DNA of 64,000 nt from Congeria kusceri. Its lineage: Eukaryota > Mollusca > Bivalvia > Myida > Dreissenidae. The notes beneath the pieces were generated by a model that saw nothing but the letters and a program-made list of their open reading frames with translations, made no database searches and was not told where the DNA came from. The translations under genes and the position numbers were made by a program. Positions 24,701-38,100 of this stretch are shown here, piece after piece. Within the stretch, counting starts at the first letter, position 1. Every line of letters starts with the position of its first letter. The stretch spans positions 78,935 to 142,934 of the forward strand of contig JAPFQT010000390.1 in the NCBI GenBank assembly GCA_027627225.1. The letters are read 5' to 3'.

Positions 24701-24968
24701 GGGCCCGTATCCTCAAAGTTTCTTAGTAAAAACTTTAAAGCAAATTTCGTAAAATCATAAAACTGCTTATAGGTCCGTGGCTGGATCATTTAATGAGTAG
24801 TTGGTGTTATTCTGTTAAATAATGAAAGGATGTGTCTTAATGTACCATATTTCAAATATGAAATATTGCTTTTCACAAAGACTATTTGTATTTGAATTTT
24901 GTCGAAATCCGCCGCAATGCACGGTGTCTCTACGTAAATGTATCTCCAGATTTACCTTATCGTCAACG

Positions 24969-25160
24969 TCACAGGCTATATTTAATATTCACGTCATCGT
25001 CTTCATACCGTTGTGCCCCTGATGGCCCATTGATGCTTGCTGAATGTGACTCTTTGTTGTCCGTGATTTCTGTTTGCAGAGACGGGTTATAATTTTTTTC
25101 GTTCAGGGATTGCAAGTTGCTTCCTATGTCGTCTGCGTCAGCATGTAACACTTCCGGCAA
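24969..25160 (-). CDS. Alternative minus-strand terminal exon, hydrophilic acidic tail
   Basis: 63 codons without an ATG, very hydrophilic (HADADDIGSNLQSLNEKN near the start, RYEDDDVNIKYSL at the end). An AG at 25150-25151 would give a phase that also joins to the 25908 donor. The pyrimidine tract is poor, so I prefer the 25197 acceptor; the two share bases 25124-25149 in different frames, and only one can be the usual product. Confidence 0.25.
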   Translation of the reverse strand: MPEVLHADADDIGSNLQSLNEKNYNPSLQTEITDNKESHSASINGPSGAQRYEDDDVNIKYSL

Positions 25161-26085
25161 CGTTTAATGTATCGCGAAGCATTGTTGCCGTCCTCGGCTG
25201 TAGATGAAACGTGCTTCTTCAAAGTAGGTGTGAAATTGTGGGCAAATACATTTGTTGTAATAATAAAATATTCTGTATCATTTGAATTACAAGAATATAT
25301 GCTTGTTCATGTTTACGTGGTATGCGTTTTCCATAACGCTGGACATTATTGGTACGGCATTAAAAAAAATGCATTTATAAATAAAAAAAAGTAATGTGTA
25401 ATGTTTTTTCGTTAATCTGTTAAACCGCAACGATACGACAGTAACAACATTATACTAATACTGTTTTCAAACGAAACGTCAAACAAATCAAAATGTAAAT
25501 GCCACTCTTCTCGCCATACGACGATGATTTGTGCAATAGTTTGATGGCAATCAAATGTCCGCCGATGAGCTTCTAAAAAAAAACCATTAGTAAATGTCTT
25601 ACAATCGTAAACTTCCCGTAAACCGTAGTCTGTGACCAGTTCGTGTATGTTAAGAGTGACATAAAAATGGGTTATTCTTGTAAAAAGGTGATAAATTATT
25701 CTCTTTTTTTGTTTTTATTTCACATTGAAAATTAATCTAACATTTTCACTTCAGACCAGTCGCACGTTAATGACGTCAGTTTATAAATACGCCTATCGGA
25801 CTGTCTTTAAAACTTCATAAAAACGCGAAATATTTAAAGACTTTGCTATAAATTATACCAAATTAATCCACATAAAATTTGCTTTATTTTGATTTCTCAT
25901 AACATACATTGTTTTGTAAATTTATTGCAAGAAAAGCATAAGTCATCGTCAAACGTCAAATTCTGCAATGTCCCGCGTAACAGATAATTTCTGTTAGAAA
26001 CGAAATGTCGTCTGTATTTCCGCGGCGCTAAAAGATACACATCTATTTTTTCCATGTTAGACCGAGACTTTATTTCCGTTTTCAA
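25124..26085 (-). CDS. Candidate TIMP/NTR-domain-like protein, two 3' exons (partial)
   Basis: Exon 26085-25908 follows a textbook acceptor (long T tract then GCAG|TTG) and ends at donor AAT|GTATGT. A phase-compatible exon 25197-25124 follows CGTTTCATCTACAG and ends in TAG. The joined 83-residue peptide has the order seen in TIMP N-domains: a TEIK strand, then IDVYLLAP, NYLLRGTLQ, DDDLC, and about 22 residues later C-x2-C preceded by SRY. TIMPs inhibit extracellular metalloproteinases. The usual Cys between the AP and YLL motifs is missing and the N-terminal exon with signal peptide and CxC was not found, so activity is uncertain. An alternative 3' exon at 24969-25149 also fits the phase. Confidence 0.4.
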
Positions 26086-28404
26086 CTGCAAAAAAAAAGG
26101 TGATTAGTAAAATTCATATAAAATAAAATTTGCAAATAAGAAAGTCCGATGAATTGTCCCGGCCAGCATTAGGGACATCAGGGTGTTGACAAATGCTTTG
26201 ATAATAAAGTGAAGATGAAGACCAAAGGTACGGAATTTAGGTCAAAATGTTGAATGTGTATTCTTTAAAAAAAATATGGCGAATTTGCAATTATTCAGAT
26301 TATAATTAGATACCTTTTACACCATGCGTGTATTTTCTTTAACGATGTCTGAAACGTCATTTTATTGTAAATTGCAAGAATACGTCGTAGACCAAAAACG
26401 TGTTATTATTTGTTTATGTTATTTATTTTTAAACTTCAACATATAATTCACAACAAGATATGTCAGGGTTAACGATTTCAAAATATTACCACAGTCGTTA
26501 CATTATATACATTAATTGTAACAGTTTTACAAAAAATCTAAACAATGTCCGCCCGATTTATCTAGAACGTTTTTAATTCCTCTGTTATCGAGTAAGGTGT
26601 GCATTATATACAAACACGTTTAAGAAATTATTTTAAAGATATATATTCCACAAGTAAAAACTATTGGAAAAACGTAATGCACAACAATAAAAATGAAACT
26701 AAATGTTTTGGGTGTTTTTTACTTTCTTTAGAATGTCCCCTGTTCTTGAAAAGTATGCTTGTTTTTGTAATAATTGCATTTTTGTTTTCATATCACCTTT
26801 TAATATTTAAATCTTATAATGAAACAGTTAATAGTGTTTATAGTCACGTGTGTAAATTTCATTAAATTATGATTTGGATTTCTTCATGTATTGCGCCTTC
26901 ATAAATGTCCCCTAAACAGAATATAAACATGATTTTGGTTAGACGTCATTCTAGCGTTTTTTCCGCTAGGAACGTTTACTTTTGTTTTAGTTTCATTTAT
27001 AATACGAATGCGCTCAACTATGGAATTATTTGATTATATTTGTATCATATATATTTATATATAATAGTATAATTTTTGCTTTGCAATATCAGAACATATT
27101 TATGGAGATTATTTTAATGCTATTATAAAGAACTTTTTGGAGTGGGGTGGGGAGGGGGTTTCCGTCAAAAATGGACAAATTATGCGTTATTCTGATCGCA
27201 CATAATGGCATGCTAAAATAAAAAAAGATAAACAGAAGTATAAATGTAAAATTGGAAATACTTATAAAAATGAATCATCGATTTTGAGCGAGAATACAAA
27301 GTCAAATTTACAAAAATGTCGGGAGAGCGAAGAACGCGCTGAGGCTACTTAATATGCAATATGAAAGGGACCGAAAGCGGAAGTGGCGTGCTCGGAACAA
27401 ACTAACCACGGCAGTTGACTTGCCGTATTATCAGATGCTCTGACATGAATGTCTGACGAGTAAGTCGTATCCACTGGCAACTATTCATAAATACACAGAC
27501 GTGTTTGCTGCTCAGTATAAGAGCCAATATTTATTGATGATACGTTTTCGACAATAGGAAATTGAATTTAAGATTTTGTTTTCTTAAGTTTAACAAATAC
27601 TTAAAGATACGGTTTATTCCTAATTGATTTAAGCATCCGAAGTAATATACAAATTTGTTCGTACATAAGACAATAAACTTAAACCATTTCTTATTAAAAC
27701 GTTAATAGGCAGCTTGAAATATTGACGCGACGTCGTGTTACGCTACCAGGAACAAATAACGTGCGACTGATATTAATTTGATCTTAAGTTAAGAACTTCC
27801 TCAGGTGCTTAATCAAATCCGCCCCAGCATATCGAAAAATACATTATTTGTAAACCACGCGTGTTACGGGTTCCTCGTGCACTGTCGTAATCGATCGATG
27901 TTGCTAGCTGACGCTGAATCTACATGTACACTGTGCACGAGGTAATCGTGAAATGCATGACAGTCTCAGACGTAAACAAGCACGTTTAATCGGTCTATAA
28001 ATAGATGTTGCTGCGCAGAAAACAGGCCCAGAGAACCAGCTAAAAGATATTGCCAACATTGAAAATGACTCCATCGGCTTTCAGCTAATTAAATATTGGG
28101 TGATTTAATTATGTACATGCTTATAAAAATATGTTACACCATTAAACTAACATGTGTATGTTGAAAATACCCAAATTGAGTACAACAACCACAACACACA
28201 AATGGTGCGAAACGTATTTTTATTGTATTCGTTACTATAACAACTTAAATGACATTGCATTACACGCGTTATACAGCCATGCGTGAATGATGGGATCGAA
28301 CTTTTATAAACGTTATTTAAAATATTGAGCTCGCAATGAACGCTTCTAGTTTTCACTCTATTCACACATCTACCATGTATGTACGCTATCAGGTCCGTTT
28401 AGTA
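26086..28404. other. Largely single-copy stretch, no gene resolved
   Basis: No exon could be tied to the NTR-like gene here, though its first exon should lie on this side. A good TATAAATAG motif sits at about 27997 on the plus strand, followed by an ATG that opens only seven codons. A short inverted repeat (CCTCGTGCAC.../...GTGCACGAGG) lies at about 27871-27942. Confidence 0.4.
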
Positions 28405-28530
28405 CTGTAATGAGAACTACATTTTACTATGCTGCGGCCAGAATCGGGACTACTTTTTGCGTTGTTTATTAAGTAGTTTAACAACGATATTTGTCTATAG
28501 ATCAATCAGCGAGTATCATGTCAGAATTAA
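28405..28530 (+). repeat. Partial copy of the fold-back dispersed repeat (tail only)
   Basis: GAGAACTACATTTTACTATG, CAGAATCGGGACTACTTTTT and GTCTATAGA..AATCAGCGAGTAT match the tails at 10240-10370 and 50590-50715. The inverted-repeat arms are absent. Confidence 0.55.
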
Positions 28531-28562
28531 AAACTTACACTGGTTTACATACCATTCATTTT

Positions 28563-28862
28563 CACAAATATTATAGAAGTTATTTGACATTTTGAGCTTG
28601 CAATCAACGCTAGTAGTTTTCACAAATATTATAGAAGTTATTTGACATTTCGAGCTTGCAATCAACGCTAGTAGTTTTCACAAATATTATAGAAGTTATT
28701 TGACATTTTGAGCTTGCAATCAACGCTAGTAGTTTTCACAAATATTATAGAAGTTATTTGACATTTTGAGCTTGTAATCAACGCTAGTAGTTATCACAAA
28801 TATTATAGAAGTTATTTGACATTTTGAGCTTGCAATCAACGCTAGTAGTTTTCACAAATATT
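28563..28862 (+). repeat. 58-bp tandem repeat, about 5 copies
   Basis: CACAAATATTATAGAAGTTA recurs at 28563, 28621, 28679, 28737 and 28795, exactly 58 bases apart, ending in a partial sixth unit. Units are nearly identical, indicating recent expansion. A single upstream copy of part of the unit (near 28310-28350) may be the source. Confidence 0.85.
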
Positions 28863-29116
28863 TAAATATCTGGCTGTACTCAATAATTGGGTCCGTTTGA
28901 TTTGATTTTTAGTTTCAATGGATAAACTGAGTTTTGTCACTCATCAAATGATAAATTATTGGAATAAAGCCTATTAGAATTTGGTTTTAACGCAAATACG
29001 CACCTTGGGTCTTATTCCAGAAACATCTTATGTTAAACTAAAATATTGTATTAAAGTTTAAAGTTTAGTATTTCAAAAACTGCAAAAAAATTGTGATTCC
29101 GTTACAGTTACGTGGG

Positions 29117-32100
29117 CAATTGTTTTTAATACAGCTGATAATTGACAGTCACTAAGCACACTGCAATATGTGCTCTCCGAGTGATGTCTAGTTCTAATGA
29201 CCATCAATTGTTTTTAATACAGCTGATAATTGACAGTCACTAAGCACACTGCAATATGCGCTCTCCAAGTGATGTCTAGTTCTAATGACAGCTGATAATT
29301 GACAGTCACTAAGCACACTGCAATATTCGCTCTCCGAGTGATGTCTAGTTCTAATGACAATCAATTGTTTTTAATACAGCTGATAATTGACAGTCACTAA
29401 GCACACTGCCATATGCGCTCTCCGAGTGATGTCTAGTTCTAATGACAACCAATTGTTTTTAATACAGCTGATAACTGACAGTCACTAAGCACACTGCAAT
29501 ATGCGCTCTCCGAGTGATGTCTAGTTCTAATGACAATCAATTGTTTTTAATACAGCTGATAATTGACAGTCACTAAGCACACTGCAATATGCGCTCTCCG
29601 AGTGATGTCTAGTTCTAATGACAATCAATTGTTTTTAATACAGCTGATAACTGACAGTCACTAAGCACACTGCAATATGCGCTCTCCGAGTGATGTCTAG
29701 TTCTAATGACAATCAATGGTTTTCAATACAGCTGATAATTGACAGTCACTAAGCACACTGCAATATGCGCTCTCCGAGTGATGTCTAGTTCTAATGACAA
29801 TCAATTGTTTTTAATACAGCTGATAATTGACAGTCACTAAGCACACTGCCATATGCGCTGTCCGAGTGATGTCTAGTTCTAATGACAACCAATTGTTTTT
29901 AATTCAGCTGATAATTGACAGTCACTAAGCACACTGCAATATGTGCTCTCCGAGTGATGTCTAGTTCTAATGACAATCAATTGTTTTTAATACAGCTGAT
30001 AATTGACAGTCACTAAGCACACTGCAATATGCGCTCTCCGAGTGATGTCTAGTTCTAATGACAGCTGATAATTGACAGTCACTAAGCACACTGCAATATT
30101 CGCTCTCCGAGTGATGTCTAGTTCTAATGACCATCAATTGTTTTTAATAACGCTGATAATTGACAGTCACTAAGCACACTGCAATATGCGCTCTTCGAGT
30201 GATATCTAGTTCTAATGACAACCAATTGTTTTTAATACAGCTGATAACTGACAGTCACTAAGCACATTGCCATATGCGCTCTCCGAGTGATGTCTAGTTC
30301 TAATGACAATCAATTGTTTTTAATTCAGCTGATAATTGACAGTCACTAAGCACACTGCCATATGCGCTCTCCGAGTGATGTCTAGTTATAATGACAATCA
30401 ATTGTTTTTAATACAGCTGATAATTGACAGTCACTAAGCACACTGCCATATGCGCTCTCCTAGTGATGTCTAGTTCTAATGACAACCAATTGTTTTTAAT
30501 ACAGCTGATAATTTACAGTCACTAAGCACACTGCCATATGCGCTCTCCGAGTGATGTCTAGTTTTAATGACAACCAATTGTTTTTAATACAGCTGATAAT
30601 TGACAGTCACTAAGCACACTGCCATATGCGCTCTCCGAGTGATGTCTAGTTCTAATGACAACCAATTGTTTTTAATACAGCTGATAACTGACAGTCACTA
30701 AGCACACTGCAATATGCGCTCTCCGAGTGATGTCTAGTTCTAATGACAATCAATTGTTTTTAATACAGCTGATAATTGACAGTCACTAAGCACACTGCCA
30801 TATGCGCTCTCCGAGTGATGTCTAGTTCTAATGACAATCAATGGTTTTTAATACAGCTGATAATTGACAGTCACAAAAAACACTGCAATATGCGCTCTCC
30901 GAGTGATGTCTAGTTCTAATGACAACCAATTGTTTTTAATACAGCTGATAATTGACAGTCACTAAGCACACTGCAATATGCGCTCTCCGAGTGATGTCTA
31001 CTTCTAATGACCATCAATTGTTTTTAATACAGCTGATAATTGACAGTCACTAAGCACACTGCAATATGCGCTCTCCGAGTGATGTCTAGTTCTAATGACA
31101 GCTGATAATTGACAGTCACTAAGCACACTGCAATATGCGTTCTCCGAGTGATGTCTAGTTCTAATGACAACCAATTGTTTTTAATACAGCTGATAATTGA
31201 CAGTCACTAAGCACACTGCAATATGCGCTCTCCGAGTGATGTCTAGTTCTAATGACAATCAATTGTTGTTAATACAGCTGATAATTGACAGTCACTAAGC
31301 ACACTGCAATATGCGCTGTCCGAGTGATGTCTAGTTCAAATGACAGCTGATAATTGACAGTCACTAAGCACACTGCAATATGCGCTCTCCGAGTGATGTC
31401 TAGTTCTAATGACAGCTGATAATTGACCGTCACTAAGCACACTGCCATATGCGCTCTCCGAGTGATGTCTAGTTCTAATGACAATCAATTGTTTTTAATA
31501 CAGCTGATAATTGACAGTCACTAAGCACACTGCAATATTCGCTCTCCGAGTGATGTCTAGTTCTAATGACAATCAATTCTTTTTAATACAGCTGATAATT
31601 GACAGTCAGTAAGCACACTGCAATATGCGCTCTCCGAGTGATGTCTAGTTTTAATGACAGCTGATAATTGACAGTCACTAAGCACACTGCAATATGCGCT
31701 CTCCGAGTGATGTCTAGTTCTAATGACAATCAATTGTTTTTAATACAGCTGTTAATTGACAGTCACTAAGCACACTGCAATATGCGCTCTCCGAGTGATG
31801 TCTAGTTCTAATGACAATCAATTGTTTTTAATACAGCTGATAATTGACAGTCACAATGCACACTGCAATATGCGCTCTCCGAGTGATGTCTAGTTCTAAT
31901 GACAGCTGATAATTGACATTCACTAAGCACAATGCAATATTCGCTCTCCGAGTGATGTCTAGTTCTAATGACAATCAATTGTTTTTAATACAGCTGATAA
32001 TTGACAGTCACTAAGCACACTGCAATATGCGCTCTCCGAGTGATGTCTAGTTCTAATGACAGCTGATAATTGACAGTCACTAAGCACACTGCAATATGCG

Positions 32101-35100
32101 CTCTCCGAGTGATGTCTAGTTCTAATGACAGCTGATAATTGACAGTCACTAAGCACACTGCAATATGCGCTCTCCGAGTGATGTCTAGTTCTAATGACAA
32201 TCAATTGTTTTTAATACAGCTGATAATTGACAGTCACTAAGCACACTGCAATATGCGCTCTCCGAGTGATGTCTAGTTCTAATGGCAATCAATTGTTTTT
32301 AATACAGCTGATAATTGACAGTCACTAAGCACACTGCCATAAGCGCTCTCCGAGTGATGTCTAGTTCTAATGACAACCAATTGTTTTTAATACAGCTGAT
32401 AATTGACAGTCACTAAGCACACTGCAATATGCGCTCTCCGAGTGATGTCTAATTCTAATGACAATCAATTGTTTTTAATACAGCTGATAATTGACAGTCA
32501 CTAAGCACACTGCCATATGCGCTCTCCGAGTGATGTCTAGTTCTAATGACAATCAATTGTTTTTAATACAGCTGATAATTGACAGTCACTAAGCACACTG
32601 CCATATGCGCTCTCCGAGTGATGTCTAGTTCTAATGACAATCAATTGTTTTTAATACAGCTGATAATTGACATTCATTAAGCACACTGCAATATGCGCTC
32701 TCCGAGTGATGTCTAGTTCTAATGACAATCAATTGTTTTTAATACAGCTGATAATTGACAGTCACTAAGCACACTGCCATAAGCGCTCTCCGAGTGATGT
32801 CTAGTTCTAATGACAATCAATTGTTTGTAATACAGCTGATAATTGACAGTCACTAAGCACACTGCAATATGCGCTCTCCGAGTGATGTCTAGTTCTAATG
32901 ACAGCTGATAACTGACAGTCACTAAGCACACTGCAATATGCGCTCTCCGAGTGATGTCTAGTTCTAATGACAGCTGATAATTGACAGTCACTAAGCACAC
33001 TGCAATATGCGCTCTCCGAGTGATGTCTAGTTCTTATGACAATCAATTGTTTTTAATACAGCTGATAATTGACAGTCACTAAGCACACTGCAATATGCGC
33101 TCTCCGAGTGATGTCTAGTTCTAATGGCAATCAATTGTTTCTAATACAGCTGATAATTGACAGTCACTAAGCAAACTGCCTTATGCGCTCTCCGAGTGAT
33201 GTCTAGTTCTAATGACAACCAATTGTTTTTAATACAGCTGATAATTGACAGTCACTAAGCACACTGCAATATGCGCTCTCCGAGTGATGTCTAGTTCTAA
33301 TGACAATCAATTGTTTTTAATACAGCTGATAATTGACAGTCACTAAGCACACTGCCATATGCGCTCTCCGAGTGATGTTTAGTTCTAATGACAATCAATT
33401 GTTTTTAATACAGCTGATAATTGACAGTCACTAAGCACACTGCCATATGCGCTCTCCGAGTGATGTCTAGTTCTAATGACAATCAATTGTTTTTAATACA
33501 GCTGATAATTGACAGTCATTAAACACACTGCAATATGCGCTCTCCGAGTGATGTCTAGTTCTAATGACAATCAATTGTTTTTAATACAGCTGATAATTGA
33601 CAGTCACTAAGCACACTGCCATATGCGCTCTCCGAGTGATGTCTAGTTCTAATGACAATCAATTGTTTTTAATACAGCTGATAATTGACAGTCACTAAGC
33701 ACACTGCCATATGCGCTCTCCGAGTGATGTCTAGTTCTAATGACAACCAATTGTTTTTAATACAGCTGATAACTGACAGTCACTAAGCACACTGCAATAT
33801 GCGCTCTCCGAGTGATGTCTAGTTCTAATGACAATCAATTGTTTTTAATACAGCTGATAATTGACAGTCACTAAGCACACTGCCATATGCGCTCTCCGAG
33901 TGATGTCTAGTTCTAATGACAATCAATGGTTTTTAATACAGCTGATAATTGACAGTCACTAAAAACACTGCAATATGCGCTCTCCGAGTGATGTCTAGTT
34001 CTAATGACAACCAATTGTTTTTAATACAGCTGATAATTGACAGTCACTAAGCACACTGCAATATGCGCTCTCCGAGTGATGTCTAGTTCTAATGACAATC
34101 AATTGTTTTTAATACAGCTGATAATTGACAGTCACTAAGCACACTGCCATATGCGCTCTCCGAGTGATGTCTAGTTCTAATGACAATCAATGGTTTTTAA
34201 TACAGCTGATAATTGACAGTCACTAAAAACACTGCAATATGCGCTCTCCGAGTGATGTCTAGTTCTAATGACAACCAATTGTTTTTAATACAGCTGATAA
34301 TTGACAGTCACTAAGCACACTGCAATATGCGCTCTCCGAGTGATGTCTAGTTCTAATGACAGCTGATAATTGACAGTCACTAAGCACACTGCAATATGCG
34401 TTCTCCGAGTGATGTCTAGTTCTAATGACAACCAATTGTTTTTAATACAGCTGATAATTGACAGTCACTAAGCACACTGCAATATGCGCTCTCCTAGTGA
34501 TGTCTAGTTCTTATGACAATCAATTGTTGTTAATACAGCTGATAATTGACAGTCACTAAGCACACTGCAATATGCGCTCTCCGAGTGATGTCTAGTTCAA
34601 ATGACAGCTGATAATTGACAGTCACTAAGCACACTGCAATATGCGCTCTCCGAGTGATGTCTAGTTCTAATGACAGCTGATAATTGACAGTCACTAAGCA
34701 CACTGCAATATGCGCTCTCCGAGTGATGTCTAGTTCTAATGACAATCAATTGTTTTTAATACAGCTGATAATTGACAGTCACTAAGCACACTGCAATATG
34801 CGCTCTCCGAGTGATGTCTAGTTCTAATGACGATCAATTGTTTTTAATACAGCTGATAATTGACAGTCACTAAGCACACTGCCATATGCGCTGTCCGAGT
34901 GATGTCTAGTTCTAATGACAACCAATTGTTTTTAATACAGCTGATAATTGACAGTCACTAAGCACACTGCAATATGCGCTCTCCGAGTGATGTCTAGTTC
35001 TAATGACAATCAATTGTTTTTAATTCAGCTGATAATTGACAGTCACTAAGCACACTGCAATATGCGCTCTCCGAGTGATGTCTAGTTCTAATGACAATCA

Positions 35101-38100
35101 ATTGTTTTTAATACAGCTGATAATTGACAGTCACTAAGCACACTGCCATATGCGCTCTCCGAGTGATGTCTAGTTCTAATGACAATCAATTGTTTTTAAC
35201 ACAGCTGATAACTGACAGTCACTAAGCACACTGCAATATTCGCTCTCCGAGTGATGTCTAGTTCTAATGACAATCAATTGTTTTTAATACAGCTGATAAT
35301 TGACAGTCAGTAAGCACACTGCAATATGCGCTCTCCGAGTGATGTCTAGTTTTAATGACAGCTGATAATTGACAGTCACTAAGCACACTGCAATATGCGC
35401 TCTCCGAGTGATGTCTAGTTCTAATGACAATCAATTGTTTTTAATACAGCTGATAATTGACAGTCACTAAGCACACTGCAATATGCGCTCTCCGAGTGAT
35501 GTCTAGTTCTAATGACAATCAATTGTTTTTAATACAGCTGATAATTGACAGTCACTATGCACACTGCAATATGCGCTCTCCGAGTGATGTCTAGTTCTAA
35601 TGACAGCTGATAATTGACATTCACTAAGCACACTGCAATATTCGCTCTCCGAGTGATGTCTAGTTCTAATGACAATCAATTGTTTTTAATACAGCTGATA
35701 ATTGACAGTCACTAAGCACACTGCAATATGCGCTCTCCGAGTGATGTCTAGTTCTAATGACAGCTGATAATTGACAGTCACTAAGCACACTGCAATATGC
35801 GCTCTCCGAGTGATGTCTAGTTCTAATGACAGCTGATAATTGACAGTCACTAAGCACACTGCAATATGCGCTCTCCGAGTGATGTCTAGTTCTAATGACA
35901 GCTGATAATTGACAGTCACTAAGCACACTGCAATATGCGCTCTCCGAGTGATGTCTAGTTCTAATGACAGCTGATAATTGACAGTCACTAAGCACACTGC
36001 AATATGCGCTCTCCGAGTGATGTCTAGTTCTAATGACAGCTGATAATTGACAGTCACTAAGCACACTGCAATATGCGCTCTCCGAGTGATGTCTAGTTCT
36101 AATGACAATCAATTGTTTTTAATACAGCTGATAATTGACAGTCACTAAGCACACTGCAATATGCGCTCTCCGAGTGATGTCTAGTTCTAATGGCAATCAA
36201 TTGTTTTTAATACAGCTGATAATTGACAGTCACTAAGCACACTGCCATATGCGCTCTCCGAGTGATGTCTAGTTCTAATGACAATCAATTGTTTTTAATT
36301 CAGCTGATAATTGACAGTCACTAAGCACACTGCAATATGCGCTCTCCGAGTGATGTCTAGTTCTAATGACAATCAATTGTTTTTAATACAGCTGATAATT
36401 GACAGTCACTAAGCACACTGCCATATGCGCTCTCCGAGTGATGTCTAGTTCTAATGACAATCAATTGTTTTTAACACAGCTGATAACTGACAGTCACTAA
36501 GCACACTGCAATATTCGCTCTCCGAGTGATGTCTAGTTCTAATGACAATCAATTGTTTTTAATACAGCTGATAATTGACAGTCAGTAAGCACACTGCAAT
36601 ATGCGCTCTCCGAGTGATGTCTAGTTTTAATGACAGCTGATAATTGACAGTCACTAAGCACACTGCAATATGCGCTCTCCGAGTGATGTCTAGTTCTAAT
36701 GACAATCAATTGTTTTTAATACAGCTGATAATTGACAGTCACTAAGCACACTGCAATATGCGCTCTCCGAGTGATGTCTAGTTCTAATGACAATCAATTG
36801 TTTTTAATACAGCTGATAATTGACAGTCACTATGCACACTGCAATATGCGCTCTCCGAGTGATGTCTAGTTCTAATGACAGCTGATAATTGACATTCACT
36901 AAGCACACTGCAATATTCGCTCTCCGAGTGATGTCTAGTTCTAATGACAATCAATTGTTTTTAATACAGCTGATAATTGACAGTCACTAAGCACACTGCA
37001 ATATGCGCTCTCCGAGTGATGTCTAGTTCTAATGACAGCTGATAATTGACAGTCACTAAGCACACTGCAATATGCGCTCTCCGAGTGATGTCTAGTTCTA
37101 ATGACAGCTGATAATTGACAGTCACTAAGCACACTGCAATATGCGCTCTCCGAGTGATGTCTAGTTCTAATGACAGCTGATAATTGACAGTCACTAAGCA
37201 CACTGCAATATGCGCTCTCCGAGTGATGTCTAGTTCTAATGACAGCTGATAATTGACAGTCACTAAGCACACTGCAATATGCGCTCTCCGAGTGATGTCT
37301 AGTTCTAATGACAGCTGATAATTGACAGTCACTAAGCACACTGCAATATGCGCTCTCCGAGTGATGTCTAGTTCTAATGACAATCAATTGTTTTTAATAC
37401 AGCTGATAATTGACAGTCACTAAGCACACTGCAATATGCGCTCTCCGAGTGATGTCTAGTTCTAATGGCAATCAATTGTTTTTAATACAGCTGATAATTG
37501 ACAGTCACTAAGCACACTGCCATATGCGCTCTCCGAGTGATGTCTAGTTCTAATGACAACCAATTGGTTTTTAATACAGCTGATAATTGACAGTCACTAA
37601 GCACACTGCAATATGTGCTCTCCGAGTGATGTCTAGTTCTAATGACAATCAATTGTTTTTAATACAGCTGATAATTGACAGTCACTAAGCACACTGCCAT
37701 ATGCGCTCTCCGAGTGATGTCTAGTTCTAATGACAATCAATTGTTTTTAATACAGCTGATAATTGACAGTCACTAAGCACACTGCAATATGCGCTCTCCG
37801 AGTGATGTCTAGTTCTAATGACAATCAATTGTTTTTAATACAGCTGATAATTGACATTCATTAAGCACACTGCAATATGCGCTCTCCGAGTGATGTCTAG
37901 TTCTAATGACAGTCAATTGTTTTTAATACAGCTGATAATTGACAGTCACTAAGCACACTGCCATATGCGCTCTCCGAGTGATGTCTAGTTCTAATGACAA
38001 TCAATTGTTTGTAATACAGCTGTTAATTGACAGTCACTAAGCACACTGCAATATGCGCTCTCCGAGTGAGGTCTAGTTCTAATGACAGCTGATAATTGAC

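Noticed and set aside
24398..24715. Protein-like frames on both strands with an acceptor-donor pair at 24562-24669
   Set aside because: Three frames are open at once because the DNA is GC-rich, and the region belongs to a duplicated dispersed sequence, so coding cannot be favoured.
27353..27442. 29-codon basic frame MQYERDRKRKWRARNK
   Set aside because: Short, without splice support or homology that I recognise; the antisense reading is equally open.
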